Under the pieces are notes generated by a model, which saw only the letters and a program-made list of their open reading frames with translations, had not been told where the DNA came from and ran no database searches. Positions 36,474 to 44,650 of a stretch of 64,000 bases of DNA are shown piece by piece. The stretch is from CAVRAZ01 sp963719135. GTDB lineage: Bacteria > Pseudomonadota > Gammaproteobacteria > DSM-19610. Each line of letters opens with the position of its first letter. Position 1 is the first letter of the stretch. The DNA is taken from assembly GCA_963719135.1 (NCBI GenBank), contig CAVRAZ010000011.1, forward strand, positions 1-64,000. Direction: 5' to 3'. The translations under genes were made by a program, and so were the position numbers.

Positions 36474-36743
36474 ATGCTGACCATCAAAGATCTTTCCGTG
36501 AGCAAGGAACTGGACACCGAAGCCCTGGCGACCGTCCACGGCGGCAAGCAAGTTGCGTCCCCGCTGGCTGACTTCCAGAACTCGTTCAACTACTACGGCA
36601 TCTGGAACACGCTCGACTACCATCCGGACTACAGCACCGACATCCTGGCCCAGTTGAACGTCGGCGACATCAACGCCAACAACAACTTCGGCAGCGTGGT
36701 CATCCCGCAGCTCGCACAGAGCAACGGCGGCGCGAACACCTAG
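36474..36743 (+). CDS. Gly-Gly leader peptide precursor, main family
   Basis: 89 residues. Leader MLTIKDLSVSKELDTEALAT then VHGG; core 65 residues (FQNSFNYYGIWNTLDYHPDY, STDILAQLNVGDINANNNFG, SVVIPQLAQSNGGANT), no cysteine. It is a sister of 33970-34239 and differs mainly in residues 25-32 and the aromatic stretch, the likely specificity-determining part of the core. AGGAG 9 bp before the ATG; predicted leader mRNA 70 nt. Confidence 0.88.
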   Translation: MLTIKDLSVSKELDTEALATVHGGKQVASPLADFQNSFNYYGIWNTLDYHPDYSTDILAQLNVGDINANNNFGSVVIPQLAQSNGGANT

Positions 36744-36792
36744 GCTCCGCGCTTCCCTGCAGACGCGCTCCGCCTGGCGCGTCACCCCACGG

Positions 36793-36820
36793 GCGGGGGT
36801 CTTCGGACCCCCGCTTTTTT
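36793..36820 (+). terminator. Rho-independent terminator after peptide gene 36474
   Basis: GCGGGGGTC-TTCG-GACCCCCGC and six T, 49 bp after the stop codon. Confidence 0.92.
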
Positions 36821-36838
36821 GTGCCCGGCGCGTCAAAT

Positions 36839-36896
36839 AGGGGTCGGTGACAACCGATTACGATTCTGATTCGCATTTGTCACCGACCCCTTTTTT
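36839..36896. repeat. REP-type palindromic element, copy 1
   Basis: GGGGTCGGTGACAA at the left and TTGTCACCGACCCC at the right are perfect complements, separated by an internal region containing GATTACGATTCTGATTCGCA. It lies 18 bp downstream of the peptide terminator. Further copies are at 42959, 46365, 46956 and 47657. Confidence 0.88.
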
Positions 36897-37113
36897 GACG
36901 TTCGAGTTCGGGTGCATCTGCCCAAACCCTTCTGCCCGGACGTAGACGCACGTCCTGTTGTACGGCACCGAACATTCGCCCGCGGACAGTTCGCGGGACC
37001 CAAACTTTCCCGGGACAAATTCGGTTGCAGCCTGCCGTCAATATCGCTCGAAAGCAATATTCCTCCGTGTTAAATCAATCAGATACAGGCTATCTCAGCA
37101 CCCTCAAAGCGAC

Positions 37114-37130
37114 TTGGCACACCTCCTGCT
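37114..37130 (+). promoter_or_regulatory. Sigma-54 promoter of peptide gene 37218
   Basis: TTGGCACACCTCCTGCT, GG 37116-37117, N10, GC 37128-37129. Predicted +1 at 37141. Confidence 0.88.
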
Positions 37131-37141
37131 CTCTACCAGCC

Positions 37142-37162
37142 ATGAGCAACCCAAGGGCTCAT
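37142..37162 (+). promoter_or_regulatory. 5'-terminal stem-loop of peptide mRNA
   Basis: ATGAGC (37142-37147), 9-nt loop, GCTCAT (37157-37162), at predicted +2. Confidence 0.75.
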
Positions 37163-37217
37163 AACCAAAACCCTTAAACTGACCAGCAACTGAAACTGAA
37201 CCTTTAGGAGAACCGAA

Positions 37218-37505
37218 ATGTTAACCATCAAAGATCTGTCCATGAGCAAAGAGCTGGATTCCGCAGCGATGACGGCCGTCCGCGGCGGCTTGCGCGAAGT
37301 GGTGTCCCCGGTGCGTTCCTTCAGCCTGGGTGACTTCCAGAACTCGTTCAACCTGTACCACACGTACAACGAGCTGTACTACGCGCCGGATTACAGCGTC
37401 GACATGCTGGACCAGTCGAATGTTGGCGGCGTCAGCGCCAGCGGTAACTTCGGCAGCGTGGTTCTGCCCCAGTTCTCACAGACCAACGGCGGTGCGAACG
37501 GCTGA
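37218..37505 (+). CDS. Gly-Gly leader peptide precursor, main family
   Basis: 95 residues. Leader MLTIKDLSMSKELDSAAMTA then VRGG. The core has 71 residues with a slightly longer N-terminal part (LREVVSPVRSFSLGDFQNSF), then NLYHTYNELYYAPDYSVDML and GNFGSVVLPQFSQTNGGANG. No cysteine. The leader variant (AAM, VRGG) and 77-nt mRNA leader match 49010-49291 rather than the 33970/36474 pair, so the family has two subgroups. AGGAG 7 bp before the ATG. Confidence 0.88.
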   Translation: MLTIKDLSMSKELDSAAMTAVRGGLREVVSPVRSFSLGDFQNSFNLYHTYNELYYAPDYSVDMLDQSNVGGVSASGNFGSVVLPQFSQTNGGANG

Positions 37506-37547
37506 GGCCGCACCCTACGGAACCGACTCCTCCTCGTTCCCTACCCT

Positions 37548-37575
37548 CGGGGGTCTTCGGACCCCCGCTTTTTTT
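37548..37575 (+). terminator. Rho-independent terminator after peptide gene 37218
   Basis: CGGGGGTC-TTCG-GACCCCCG and seven T, 42 bp after the stop codon. Confidence 0.92.
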
Positions 37576-37677
37576 GCATCGAAACCAATCCACCGCCCAC
37601 CGTCCTGTGGCCCGCTTGCGTATCCAGCGCCGGTTGGTCATCAAAATCGATTCGATCCCCGGAAAGCGCTTTCGCCG

Positions 37678-38652
37678 TCACTCTGCCTGACTCCGCAGAT
37701 TGCGCGCATCCCATTGCCGCTTGTAACGCGGGTCCAGTTCGGCCAATGCGAGCGTCACCGCTTCCAATTCGCCGTGGCCGGGAAAGCGCTTGCGATTGGC
37801 GGCGTCGTACCAGGCTTCCATCGCCTGTTTCAGCGCGGCCCGCCGTTCTGCGGTTTCGGCGATGTCCTGCTTCAGCGCCGCCAGCGTCCCTGCCCCGATG
37901 TCGGCCACCGCGTAGCGCACTCCGTCGCCGAACAAGCGGGTGCCGCCGCCCGCGGCCGCGATGGCCGCTGCCCGCTCGCTGTCGACCGGCACCACGCCGG
38001 CCAGATAGTCGATGCCGTGGTCGGCAATCTCCGCGAGCCAGGGTGTGGACGGTCCCATCAACACGGTGACTGCACCGGAAGCCAGTTCGGCAAGTCTGGG
38101 GAAGGTCTTGTTGATCAGCGAGGTGGCGGTGAGGAACACCAAGTCCGCCTGCGGGAGCAGATACTCGGCGGCCGGATCGGGCAGATCCCGCTCGCCGGGC
38201 TGTCGCTCCAGCACGCTGACGTCGAGACCCTCCAATACGCTGTCGAGTCCCGGGTAGCGACCGACCACGACCACCTTCCTGCGCTCCAGGCACGGACGGA
38301 AGTGCTCGAACACCGCCAGGTTTGCCGGCGTTGCGCCTTCGATGGGTGTGGCCAGCGCCATTAGTTCGTTGCCCGGCCGGTTGATGACGGCGTTGGCGGC
38401 GGCGGCACCGACGGTCGCCTCGAACGGGTTCCAGGATTGCAGCCAGGCCGCAATGTCGGATGCGCGGCTGCCGGCGACCGAACCCGGAAAATCCAGTGTC
38501 CGCGTGGCCACTCCAGGACTCTGCGCGAAGCCGATGCCCTGCGCCGTCCGGCACCAGGTCCAGGTCAGTCCGAGACAGAGCTGTTCGACAACGACGGCCT
38601 CCGGTATCTGTCCGAGGATAGTTTCGTAGATGGCTTGCCGACTCCGGCTCAC
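37678..38652 (-). CDS. DUF364 / DUF4213 putative heavy-metal chelation protein
   Basis: 324 residues. The N-terminal DUF4213 part contains GLTWTWCRTAQGIGFAQSP and SWNPFEATVGAAAANAVINR. The C-terminal DUF364 Rossmann-like part has RKVVVVGRYPGL, ADLVFLTATSLINKTFPRL and VTVLMGPSTPWL. The family is described as possible metal-chelating proteins, without proven reaction. The final 40 residues are an unusual charged extension. Last gene of a four-gene minus-strand cluster; its ATG overlaps the stop of 38649-38978. Confidence 0.85.
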   Translation of the reverse strand: MSRSRQAIYETILGQIPEAVVVEQLCLGLTWTWCRTAQGIGFAQSPGVATRTLDFPGSVAGSRASDIAAWLQSWNPFEATVGAAAANAVINRPGNELMALATPIEGATPANLAVFEHFRPCLERRKVVVVGRYPGLDSVLEGLDVSVLERQPGERDLPDPAAEYLLPQADLVFLTATSLINKTFPRLAELASGAVTVLMGPSTPWLAEIADHGIDYLAGVVPVDSERAAAIAAAGGGTRLFGDGVRYAVADIGAGTLAALKQDIAETAERRAALKQAMEAWYDAANRKRFPGHGELEAVTLALAELDPRYKRQWDARNLRSQAE

Positions 38653-38978
38653 ACTTTGTTTTCCCTACGCTTGAGGCGCAGCCCGTCCTTGAGCATCACC
38701 AGGTCGTGCAGATCGCAGAGCATGAAGTGGCGGTTGGCGGGATCGCTCAGATGTGCGACCGTCGCGGGGCTGCCGTCGTGATAACGTTTGGCGGTCACGC
38801 GAAACGGCTCGGGCAGCGACAGGTTATACGGCGACGGCCGGATCAGCAGCCGGATCACCTGTTCGAACAGCAAGGCATAGCGTTCGTCGTCCGGCTCGCG
38901 ATAGATCGAGCCCAGGTCTTCGCCGTACGCAGCGAACAGATGCGCATAGTCTTCGACCTGCGGCTGCTGCGCGCTCAT
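38649..38978 (-). CDS. Small conserved-type protein of unknown function
   Basis: 109 residues, soluble, mixed alpha/beta composition (DYAHLFAAYGEDLGSIYREP, LFEQVIRLLIRPSPYNLSLP, HFMLCDLHDLVMLKDGLRLK). No family recognised. Coupled on both sides: the start overlaps the SagB-like stop and the stop overlaps the DUF364 start, so it belongs to that pathway. Confidence 0.75.
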   Translation of the reverse strand: MSAQQPQVEDYAHLFAAYGEDLGSIYREPDDERYALLFEQVIRLLIRPSPYNLSLPEPFRVTAKRYHDGSPATVAHLSDPANRHFMLCDLHDLVMLKDGLRLKRRENKV

Positions 38979-40651
38979 TACAAACCCCCCGCAAACCGGC
39001 GGCGCGCGCGGTGGGCATAGGCCGGCTCGCTGGTCAGGCGCTCGTCCTCGACCGCCTGACCGACCGTGAAGTGATAGACGACCTGCCAGGACGCGCGCCG
39101 GCCTGTCTCCAGACCCAGCACGCCGAGCACCTCATCGTCGAAGAAACACCCGATGCCCGTGCTGCGCAGTCCGGCGGCTTCCGCCTCCAGGTACAGCACC
39201 TGGCCGATCAGGCCGGCCTCCCAGTGCAGCCGCCGCCACGCCCAGGCGCCCTCGACGTCGAGCACGCGGCCCATATCGGCCAGCATCGCAAGCGCGAACG
39301 CGCCCCGTCCCGCGATGCCCTGATGACAGCTCAATCCGGATGCAAGCCGACGCAGATCCTCCGGCGCCCGCAATCGGTACAGCGGCAATCCGGTGCTCTC
39401 CATCGCCGCGCCTTCGAACCCGGCATGGCGCAGCGACCGCAGCAACGACTGCCCGCGCTCCGCAGCGCGCAGCAGCGCATACAGGCCGGGCGCCAGACCT
39501 TCCACGTCATGCACGAAAATCGCGAGATCGATCGCCGGCGCATAGGGAAAGGCGTCGAACGGCAGCGTCCCCGCTGCCGGCAGCGTACGCGCCATCATCC
39601 GGCGAAACGCGTCGCCGCCGATGCCCGTCTTCGCATCCATGCGCTGTGCGCTGCGGCGCGATCGAATCAGCGTTGCAGCGTCGGGCGAATTTTTCACCGG
39701 CGATAACGGCGCGCCCGACGCCGGCGCCGACCAGGTGCCTGCCTGCGGCTGATCCGGTTTTGCAACCGCCGCCAGCACCTGTGCGATCTGCGGCCACTCG
39801 ACGCGCTCGCTGCTGAGCCGGCTCGCGCTTCCCCGCCACTCGGTCAAGGCACCGGCCAGCGCCGACCAGTCCGGCGCCGTCGGCTCGCCCGCGCCGAACA
39901 GCGCGAGCAGTTCCGGCTGTTCCGGTTCCGCGCCGGCGAAATCCTCGCGCCGGTCCAGACCGATGCAACGTGCGAGCTGTTGATCGCCCGGGCGCGGATC
40001 GATGTGCAGAGCCCAGCCGAGCGTCGCCGCGGCATAGCGCGCCGCACCCAGCGCGTGTCCGGCATCCAGTTGGCAATAGCGATAGGCGCGCGCACCGTAC
40101 TTCCATTCCTCGCGCCAGACGATGCTGGAAAACGCAAGGACGCCGAAGGCCGCAGGGTGCGCCGCGGCAAATGCCTGCGCCTGTGCATCGGGCAACCGCG
40201 CCCGGCGTTCGAGCACATGTTCGTACGGCTCATAGTGGTACAGACCCGGTGCGATCGCCTCCGACAGGCGCCGCCACAGCAGCACATAGCCCTCCGTCGG
40301 GTGCAGGTTGCCGCTCGATGGATTGTTGCGCAGCGCCCAGCGGTCGGGACCCAGGCGCTTCCAGGCGCTGAGACCCAGCGCAAGTTCGAGAAACAGGCTG
40401 AGACTCCGTTCGTCCAGTGGCGCGATTTCGGGTTGCGGTCGATACAGATCCTCGTAGCTGACGCGCCCGGTGCCCTCGATCAGCGGCAGTTCAAACGCAG
40501 GCGCACCCGGCCAGCGCCGAAACGGGTCCGGCTGGGAATCCCAATCCAGGAAACCGGGGCCCGGCGCGTAGCCGTCGAGACGGTGTTTGGTCGCGTGGTG
40601 ATAGTCCAGTGCGGCGGCCGCCGCGGACTCGTCGGCCGGAAGCGGTCTCAT
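38978..40651 (-). CDS. SagB/ThcOx-type nitroreductase-fold dehydrogenase
   Basis: 557 residues with two nitroreductase-like halves. The first has LSAWKRLGPDRWALRNNPSS then GNLHPTEGYVLL, the SagB signature for flavin binding. The second has RSRRSAQRMDAKTGIGGDAF and later LRSTGIGCFFDDEVLGVLGL. SagB enzymes oxidise azolines in modified peptides, but only with YcaO partners, and none is present. Such stand-alone two-domain members are common in proteobacteria with unknown substrates. It overlaps both neighbours by 1-4 bp. Confidence 0.85.
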   Translation of the reverse strand: MRPLPADESAAAAALDYHHATKHRLDGYAPGPGFLDWDSQPDPFRRWPGAPAFELPLIEGTGRVSYEDLYRPQPEIAPLDERSLSLFLELALGLSAWKRLGPDRWALRNNPSSGNLHPTEGYVLLWRRLSEAIAPGLYHYEPYEHVLERRARLPDAQAQAFAAAHPAAFGVLAFSSIVWREEWKYGARAYRYCQLDAGHALGAARYAAATLGWALHIDPRPGDQQLARCIGLDRREDFAGAEPEQPELLALFGAGEPTAPDWSALAGALTEWRGSASRLSSERVEWPQIAQVLAAVAKPDQPQAGTWSAPASGAPLSPVKNSPDAATLIRSRRSAQRMDAKTGIGGDAFRRMMARTLPAAGTLPFDAFPYAPAIDLAIFVHDVEGLAPGLYALLRAAERGQSLLRSLRHAGFEGAAMESTGLPLYRLRAPEDLRRLASGLSCHQGIAGRGAFALAMLADMGRVLDVEGAWAWRRLHWEAGLIGQVLYLEAEAAGLRSTGIGCFFDDEVLGVLGLETGRRASWQVVYHFTVGQAVEDERLTSEPAYAHRARRRFAGGL

Positions 40652-42008
40652 ACCCTTCTCCCCTCTTCCAGATGTTCGCGCAGGACCAGCGCGAGACGGC
40701 GCGCCCGCTCATCGCCGAATGCCTTCATCTGCTGGCGGCACGAGCAACCGTTGGCGAGCACGCCCGCGTCGGTGTCGGCCCGCAGCGCAGGCAGCAATGC
40801 CTGCTCCGCCGTGGCCTGCGCGAACTGTGCGTGCTCGGCCTCGACGCCGAAGGTGCCAGCCATGCCGTAGCAGCCCGCCTCGATCATCTCAAACTGCAGG
40901 TCGGGTATCCGCTTCAGCACGCGCCGCACCGCTTTCATGGCCCCCGCCGCCTTCTGGTGACAATGTCCGTGAACGACCAGTCTACGCCCGCCGGCGCTGC
41001 GCAGCGGAAGTTCCAGCCGTTTTGCCATGATATCCTTCGCCAGAAACTCCTCGAACATCAGCACCGCAGCGCTCACCGCCGCCATGTCTTCGCCGAGTCC
41101 CAGCGCCCGCGCGTCGTCGCGCAGGCCGAGCACGCACGATGCCTCCAGGCTGACGATCGCGCGGCCGGCATCGACGTGCGGTTTGAGAACGGCCGCCATG
41201 CGCGCGGCTTCGGCGCGCGCCTGATCGACCAGCCCCTGGGCCAGGTATGTACGCCCGCAGCACAACGGCCGGTCGGGCTCGTCGGCGTCCGGACCCGGCG
41301 CGGCGATCCTGACCGCATAGCCACCGGCCGCCAGCACCGCGCAGGCGGCCTCGGCAATTTGCGGCTCGAAATATCGCGTAAAGGTGTCGACCAGCAGCAC
41401 CACTTCGGGCAGACCGGGACGGCGTGGCACGGTCGATGTGTCCGGTACCTTGAATGCGGCGCGCGCCAGTTCGGGCAGCGGACGCCCGGCCGCCAGCCCC
41501 AACCAACGCTCCGCGAGATGCGCGAGCATCCGCGAGCGGTTGCGCCAGTGGATCAGGAATCCCAGCCACCGGTGGCGGCGCAGCCAGCGCGGCAGATGCG
41601 CGAACAAGCGTCCGCGCAGACCGAGTCCCTGCCGTGCCGTCCGATGCGCCAGGTATTCGGCCTTGATCAGCGCCATGTCGACATTGGCTTCGCACTCGCG
41701 CTTGCAGCCTTTGCACGCCACGCACAGATCCATGGCCTGGTCAGCACGGGATCGGCCAGAGCCTGCGCAGCCAGATCGCCGGACAAGGCCATCTTCAGCA
41801 GCCGCACGCGGCCGCCGGTGGACAGATCGGGATTGCCGCTGACCTGGAAACTCGGACACATCACCTGTCGGCCCGTTGTCTCACAGACCCGGCTGTTGAT
41901 GCAGACCGCCACGGCCTTCGCAAAATTGCCGCCGCGGCGCGGTATGTCGGCATAGGCGTCGCCCAGGCCGGCATCGCGATAGGCGGACCCGTCGAGATAG
42001 TTCTTCAT
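40648..42008 (-). pseudogene. (Fe-S)-binding oxidoreductase with CCG domains, frameshifted
   Basis: The upstream part starts MKNYLDGSAYRDAGLGDAYA and has CINSRVCETTGRQVMCPSFQ then STGGRVRLLKMALSGDL. At about 41741-41748 the sense changes frame to ADQAMDLCVACKGCKRECEA, the second ferredoxin motif. It goes on to cysteine-rich CCG regions (LCCGRTYLAQG, HGHCHQKAAGAMKA, EAGCYGMAGTFG). This is the glycolate-oxidase/heterodisulfide-reductase type of electron carrier. One missing base disrupts it. First gene of the minus-strand cluster with the SagB-like gene. Confidence 0.82.
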
Positions 42009-42359
42009 GCGCGCATCGGTTCGATGAAATCCCGCACCTCGATGCAAATGGCCAGCCAGCCAACCAGGAGCGCGGCGTGCAGCGCTTTGTCGCTGTAACA
42101 TAGGCGATTTCCGCTCGAACGGCCGCCGGTGCCCATGGCGTGCGTTGTCGCGTTTGCAACAATCGGCGCCGTCTTTGCCGGCGGAAAGGCCACGAGCGAA
42201 ATTGAAAGCCATCGTCTGTTCAACGGCCTGATGCCGTGGTACGGGCTTTGCTTCGGCAGGTGACGATGATGCGCCACGAGACCGCTTTCGACCTGGGCCG
42301 AGCGACCCGGATGAGACACACCGGCCGCGATGCCGCAGCCGCCACCCGGCCTCCGCACC

Positions 42360-42722
42360 ATGCCTGACCTGCGTTTGAAACTGGCCGTGGGCACCAGGGA
42401 GGGACTGGCGATCAGCGAGCACTTCAGTCACGCGCGGCAGTTCTGGATTTACGCCGTGACGCCCGAACGCTGCGAATTCCTGGAGCGGCGCGACGTTGAT
42501 CACTACTGCCTGGGCAACGCCTCCAGCGCGTCGGTCACGACCGGCATCCTGCAGACGATCAGGGACTGTCACGCCGTCTTCGTGGCGAAGATCGGCGACG
42601 GCCCGAGCGAAAAGCTGCAGGCCATCGGCGTGCATTCGGTGTCCCGGTATGCCTATGTGCCTATCGAGGCGTCGCTGCTCGACTATGCGCGCCAGGCTAT
42701 TGCCAACGACGACGCGCCATGA
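42360..42722 (+). CDS. NifX/NifB-type iron-molybdenum cofactor-binding-like protein
   Basis: 120 residues: LKLAVGTREGLAISEHFSHA with the SEHFSHA motif, FWIYAVTPERCEFLERRDV, a conserved Cys (HYCLGN) and DCHAVFVAKIGDGPSEKLQA. These match the dinitrogenase FeMo-cofactor-binding fold found in NifX, NifY and small stand-alone proteins. No nif gene is present, so it more likely handles another metal cofactor. ATG 42360 fits the family start. Its stop overlaps the next gene (ATGA). Confidence 0.85.
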   Translation: MPDLRLKLAVGTREGLAISEHFSHARQFWIYAVTPERCEFLERRDVDHYCLGNASSASVTTGILQTIRDCHAVFVAKIGDGPSEKLQAIGVHSVSRYAYVPIEASLLDYARQAIANDDAP

Positions 42723-43099
42723 CACCCGACCACGTCAGTGAGTGGGTGAAACGCTACCCGCTGGAACCGATTCACGTCGACTGCGCCACGGCCGTCATGC
42801 TCAAGATGCTGGATGGCAAGTGCAAGATGACCGAGGTAGAGAAGATCGTTATGACGCTGCTGTACGATCAGGTGAAGACGGCACCGGGCGTGCTGTTCGG
42901 TGACGCGATGCACCCGCTCATCGCCGCTGCGCGCGACGAGGCCGACGACGGCCTGCACAAAAAGGGGTCGGTGACAAATGCGAATCAGTATCATAATCAA
43001 TTGTCACCGACCCCTTTTTCGCCGCGGACTCGTCAGGTGGCGTCGAACATGCGCCTCAGGCTTTTTGACATTATGACGGCTGCTTCAACACCACCGTAA
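42719..43099 (+). CDS. Unknown protein whose 3' end runs into a REP element
   Basis: The first 80 residues look like a genuine small protein (DHVSEWVKRYPLEPIHVDCA, KMTEVEKIVMTLLYDQVKTA). From about residue 81 the sequence (KKGSVTNANQYHNQLSPTPF) is just the translation of the palindromic repeat at 42959-43019 and of DNA beyond. The natural C-terminus was probably lost or extended by the insertion. Coupled to the NifX-like gene by ATGA. Confidence 0.65.
   Translation: MTPDHVSEWVKRYPLEPIHVDCATAVMLKMLDGKCKMTEVEKIVMTLLYDQVKTAPGVLFGDAMHPLIAAARDEADDGLHKKGSVTNANQYHNQLSPTPFSPRTRQVASNMRLRLFDIMTAASTPP
42959..43019. repeat. REP-type palindromic element, copy 2
   Basis: AAAAAGGGGTCGGTGACAA, internal ATGCGAATCAGTATCATAAT, then TTGTCACCGACCCC and five T. 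Inside the preceding open frame and 14 bp before the 3' end of the acetyltransferase remnant. Confidence 0.9.
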
Positions 43100-43513
43100 T
43101 AGGCCTTGATTTCCTCCAATACCACAAACCCGACGTTCTTGTAAAACGCGATGGCCCCGGTATTTCCCGCTCTAACCTGAACGAATATGTTGAAGGCACC
43201 TGCCGTTAACGCCACCTCCTCCAACCACTCGACGATCTGCGTGCCGATCTTCATCCGCCGGACCTGTCGCCTGACGGCGAGCAGGTCCAGATTGGCCTGG
43301 TCTTCGTAGTAGGTCATTATTCCAAAGCCCACCAACCGGGATTCCATCCGGGCCACTACAACGTTCTTTGATCTATTCCCGATCAGCTTCGCTATCCGGT
43401 CAGGGGTGTACTTCCAGCCCATGCTCTATCTCGTTTTTCGACAGTACGCCTATTTCAGGCGCATCGGAAATCCTGGCGAATTCAATGAGTGCTCTATGTT
43501 CCAGCACCGCCAT
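43033..43513 (-). pseudogene. GNAT acetyltransferase, damaged copy
   Basis: Near-identical to the intact gene at 46437-46922. The start (MAVLEHRALIEFARISDAPE) is preserved at 43513, but about 5 bp are missing near 43423 relative to the intact copy (IEQGLGWKY becomes IEHGLEVH then stop). The rest (YTPDRIAKLIGN, VGFGIMTYYEDQANLDLLAV, GAFNIFVQVRAGNTGAIAFY) is intact in another frame and could be made from the internal ATG at 43422, without the first 30 residues. Confidence 0.88.
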
Positions 43514-43590
43514 TACCCTCACAATGCTCAGATTCCGCCGACCGCGCGCCGAAGCCCGGCGAAAGCACGCCGCCCGGCGGCACGCTGTTG

Positions 43591-44144
43591 TCAGACCTGT
43601 TCACGTCTTGAAACCAACTTCCGCATTGCTTCTTTCCAAGGCGGCGCTTTCCACTCAGGATGCTTTTTCCAAACAGCTTTCAGCGTCCTGATCCAGCGCA
43701 AATAACTGGACAGCGAAGGCACCATCGGCGTATGGCTCAGCTCAAAGTGAATCCCCGTTATCGGGTCATCAAAGAACACGGCGTAGTAGCCAGGCGTATA
43801 GGTCGGATACTCGGCAGGTGCGTCGGTCACATTGACGTTGTTCTTCTGCAGAAAGAACGTGTAAAAGTCGTCAACTTCGTTCCTGTTTCTCGCCCACAGA
43901 GCGACATGATGTATGCCCTGGAATGGTCGGCATGGACTAACTTGCTTTCTGTCCTGGCTGGCTGTATGCCAATGTAGCTGTGAAAAAACGGAAATCGCGC
44001 CATATAATAGGTTGACCGATAATCAATATCCAGGGTCCAGAAACTTTTGTATCCCAACCAGCCGAACATCTTGTCGAAGAACCTGATGGATTCCTCGTAT
44101 TCCAGCACCGAAAGCTCGACATGGTGGACTCCCTTAACTCTCAT
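43591..44144 (-). pseudogene. VOC/glyoxalase-fold protein with a frameshift
   Basis: The N-terminal module (VKGVHHVELSVLEYEESIRF, DYRSTYYMARFPFFHSYIGI) ends in HADHS; near 43918-43922 the sense changes frame to FQGIHHVALWARNRNEVDDF and QKNNVNVTDAPAEYPTYTPG, then YYAVFFDDPITGIHFELSH. Together these make one two-module VOC protein of about 184 residues. Metal ligands (HH, E) would be present if the frame were restored. The first stretch alone is unlikely to fold. Confidence 0.78.
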
Positions 44145-44650
44145 ATCTCAAAATCTCACTCGGTTGGGCTTGTACGGATAGCAGCGCCACTTGCGTCGTA
44201 CCCATTTTGTCGATATCACGCAACGGGGTCAGCACCTCGGCGACGACAAAGTCCTTTCCTGCCAAACAGGGCTCCTCTCTGCTCCGCAACGATAATACCA
44301 ATCAAGAGAGAACGGTGTCGTGACAAGCGATTCTCATTTGTCACCGCCCCCTTCTTCATAGTGGCGTCACCCAAACGGGCAGCCCCAATAATAACAAACA
44401 GGTTCAACGTGTAGCCGCGGCTTTCAATCGGAGCGACAAACGGGGTCGGATAGATTATCGTATAGCTAGGCCTTGCAAGCCGGCACCGCTTCGCCGGTCA
44501 GTCAACAGTGCATCCGGCCGCTGTCCCGGTCTGAAGCGAGCGTTTATACTTCCAATACTCACCGCGCGGTGGGGGTCGACATCTGCCTCAACAAGATCGC
44601 TTTTTGCGCAGACTTTATCGAAATAACACCATGGTCCACTTCCTGTCTCG
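44145..44650. other. Intergenic with a degenerate REP copy
   Basis: No gene supported. 44311-44356 (GGTGTCGTGACAAGC and TTGTCACCGCCCCC) is a mutated copy of the palindromic element. The remainder holds the presumed promoter of the channel gene. Confidence 0.55.

Noticed and set aside
38978..40651. SagB-like gene beside small peptides as an azole-modified peptide (TOMM) cluster
   Set aside because: No YcaO cyclodehydratase is present, cores lack cysteine, and the gene is coupled to DUF364 and an Fe-S protein instead.
42360..42722. Evidence for nitrogen fixation
   Set aside because: Only a NifX-like fold protein is present; no nifHDK, nifB or nifE/N was seen.
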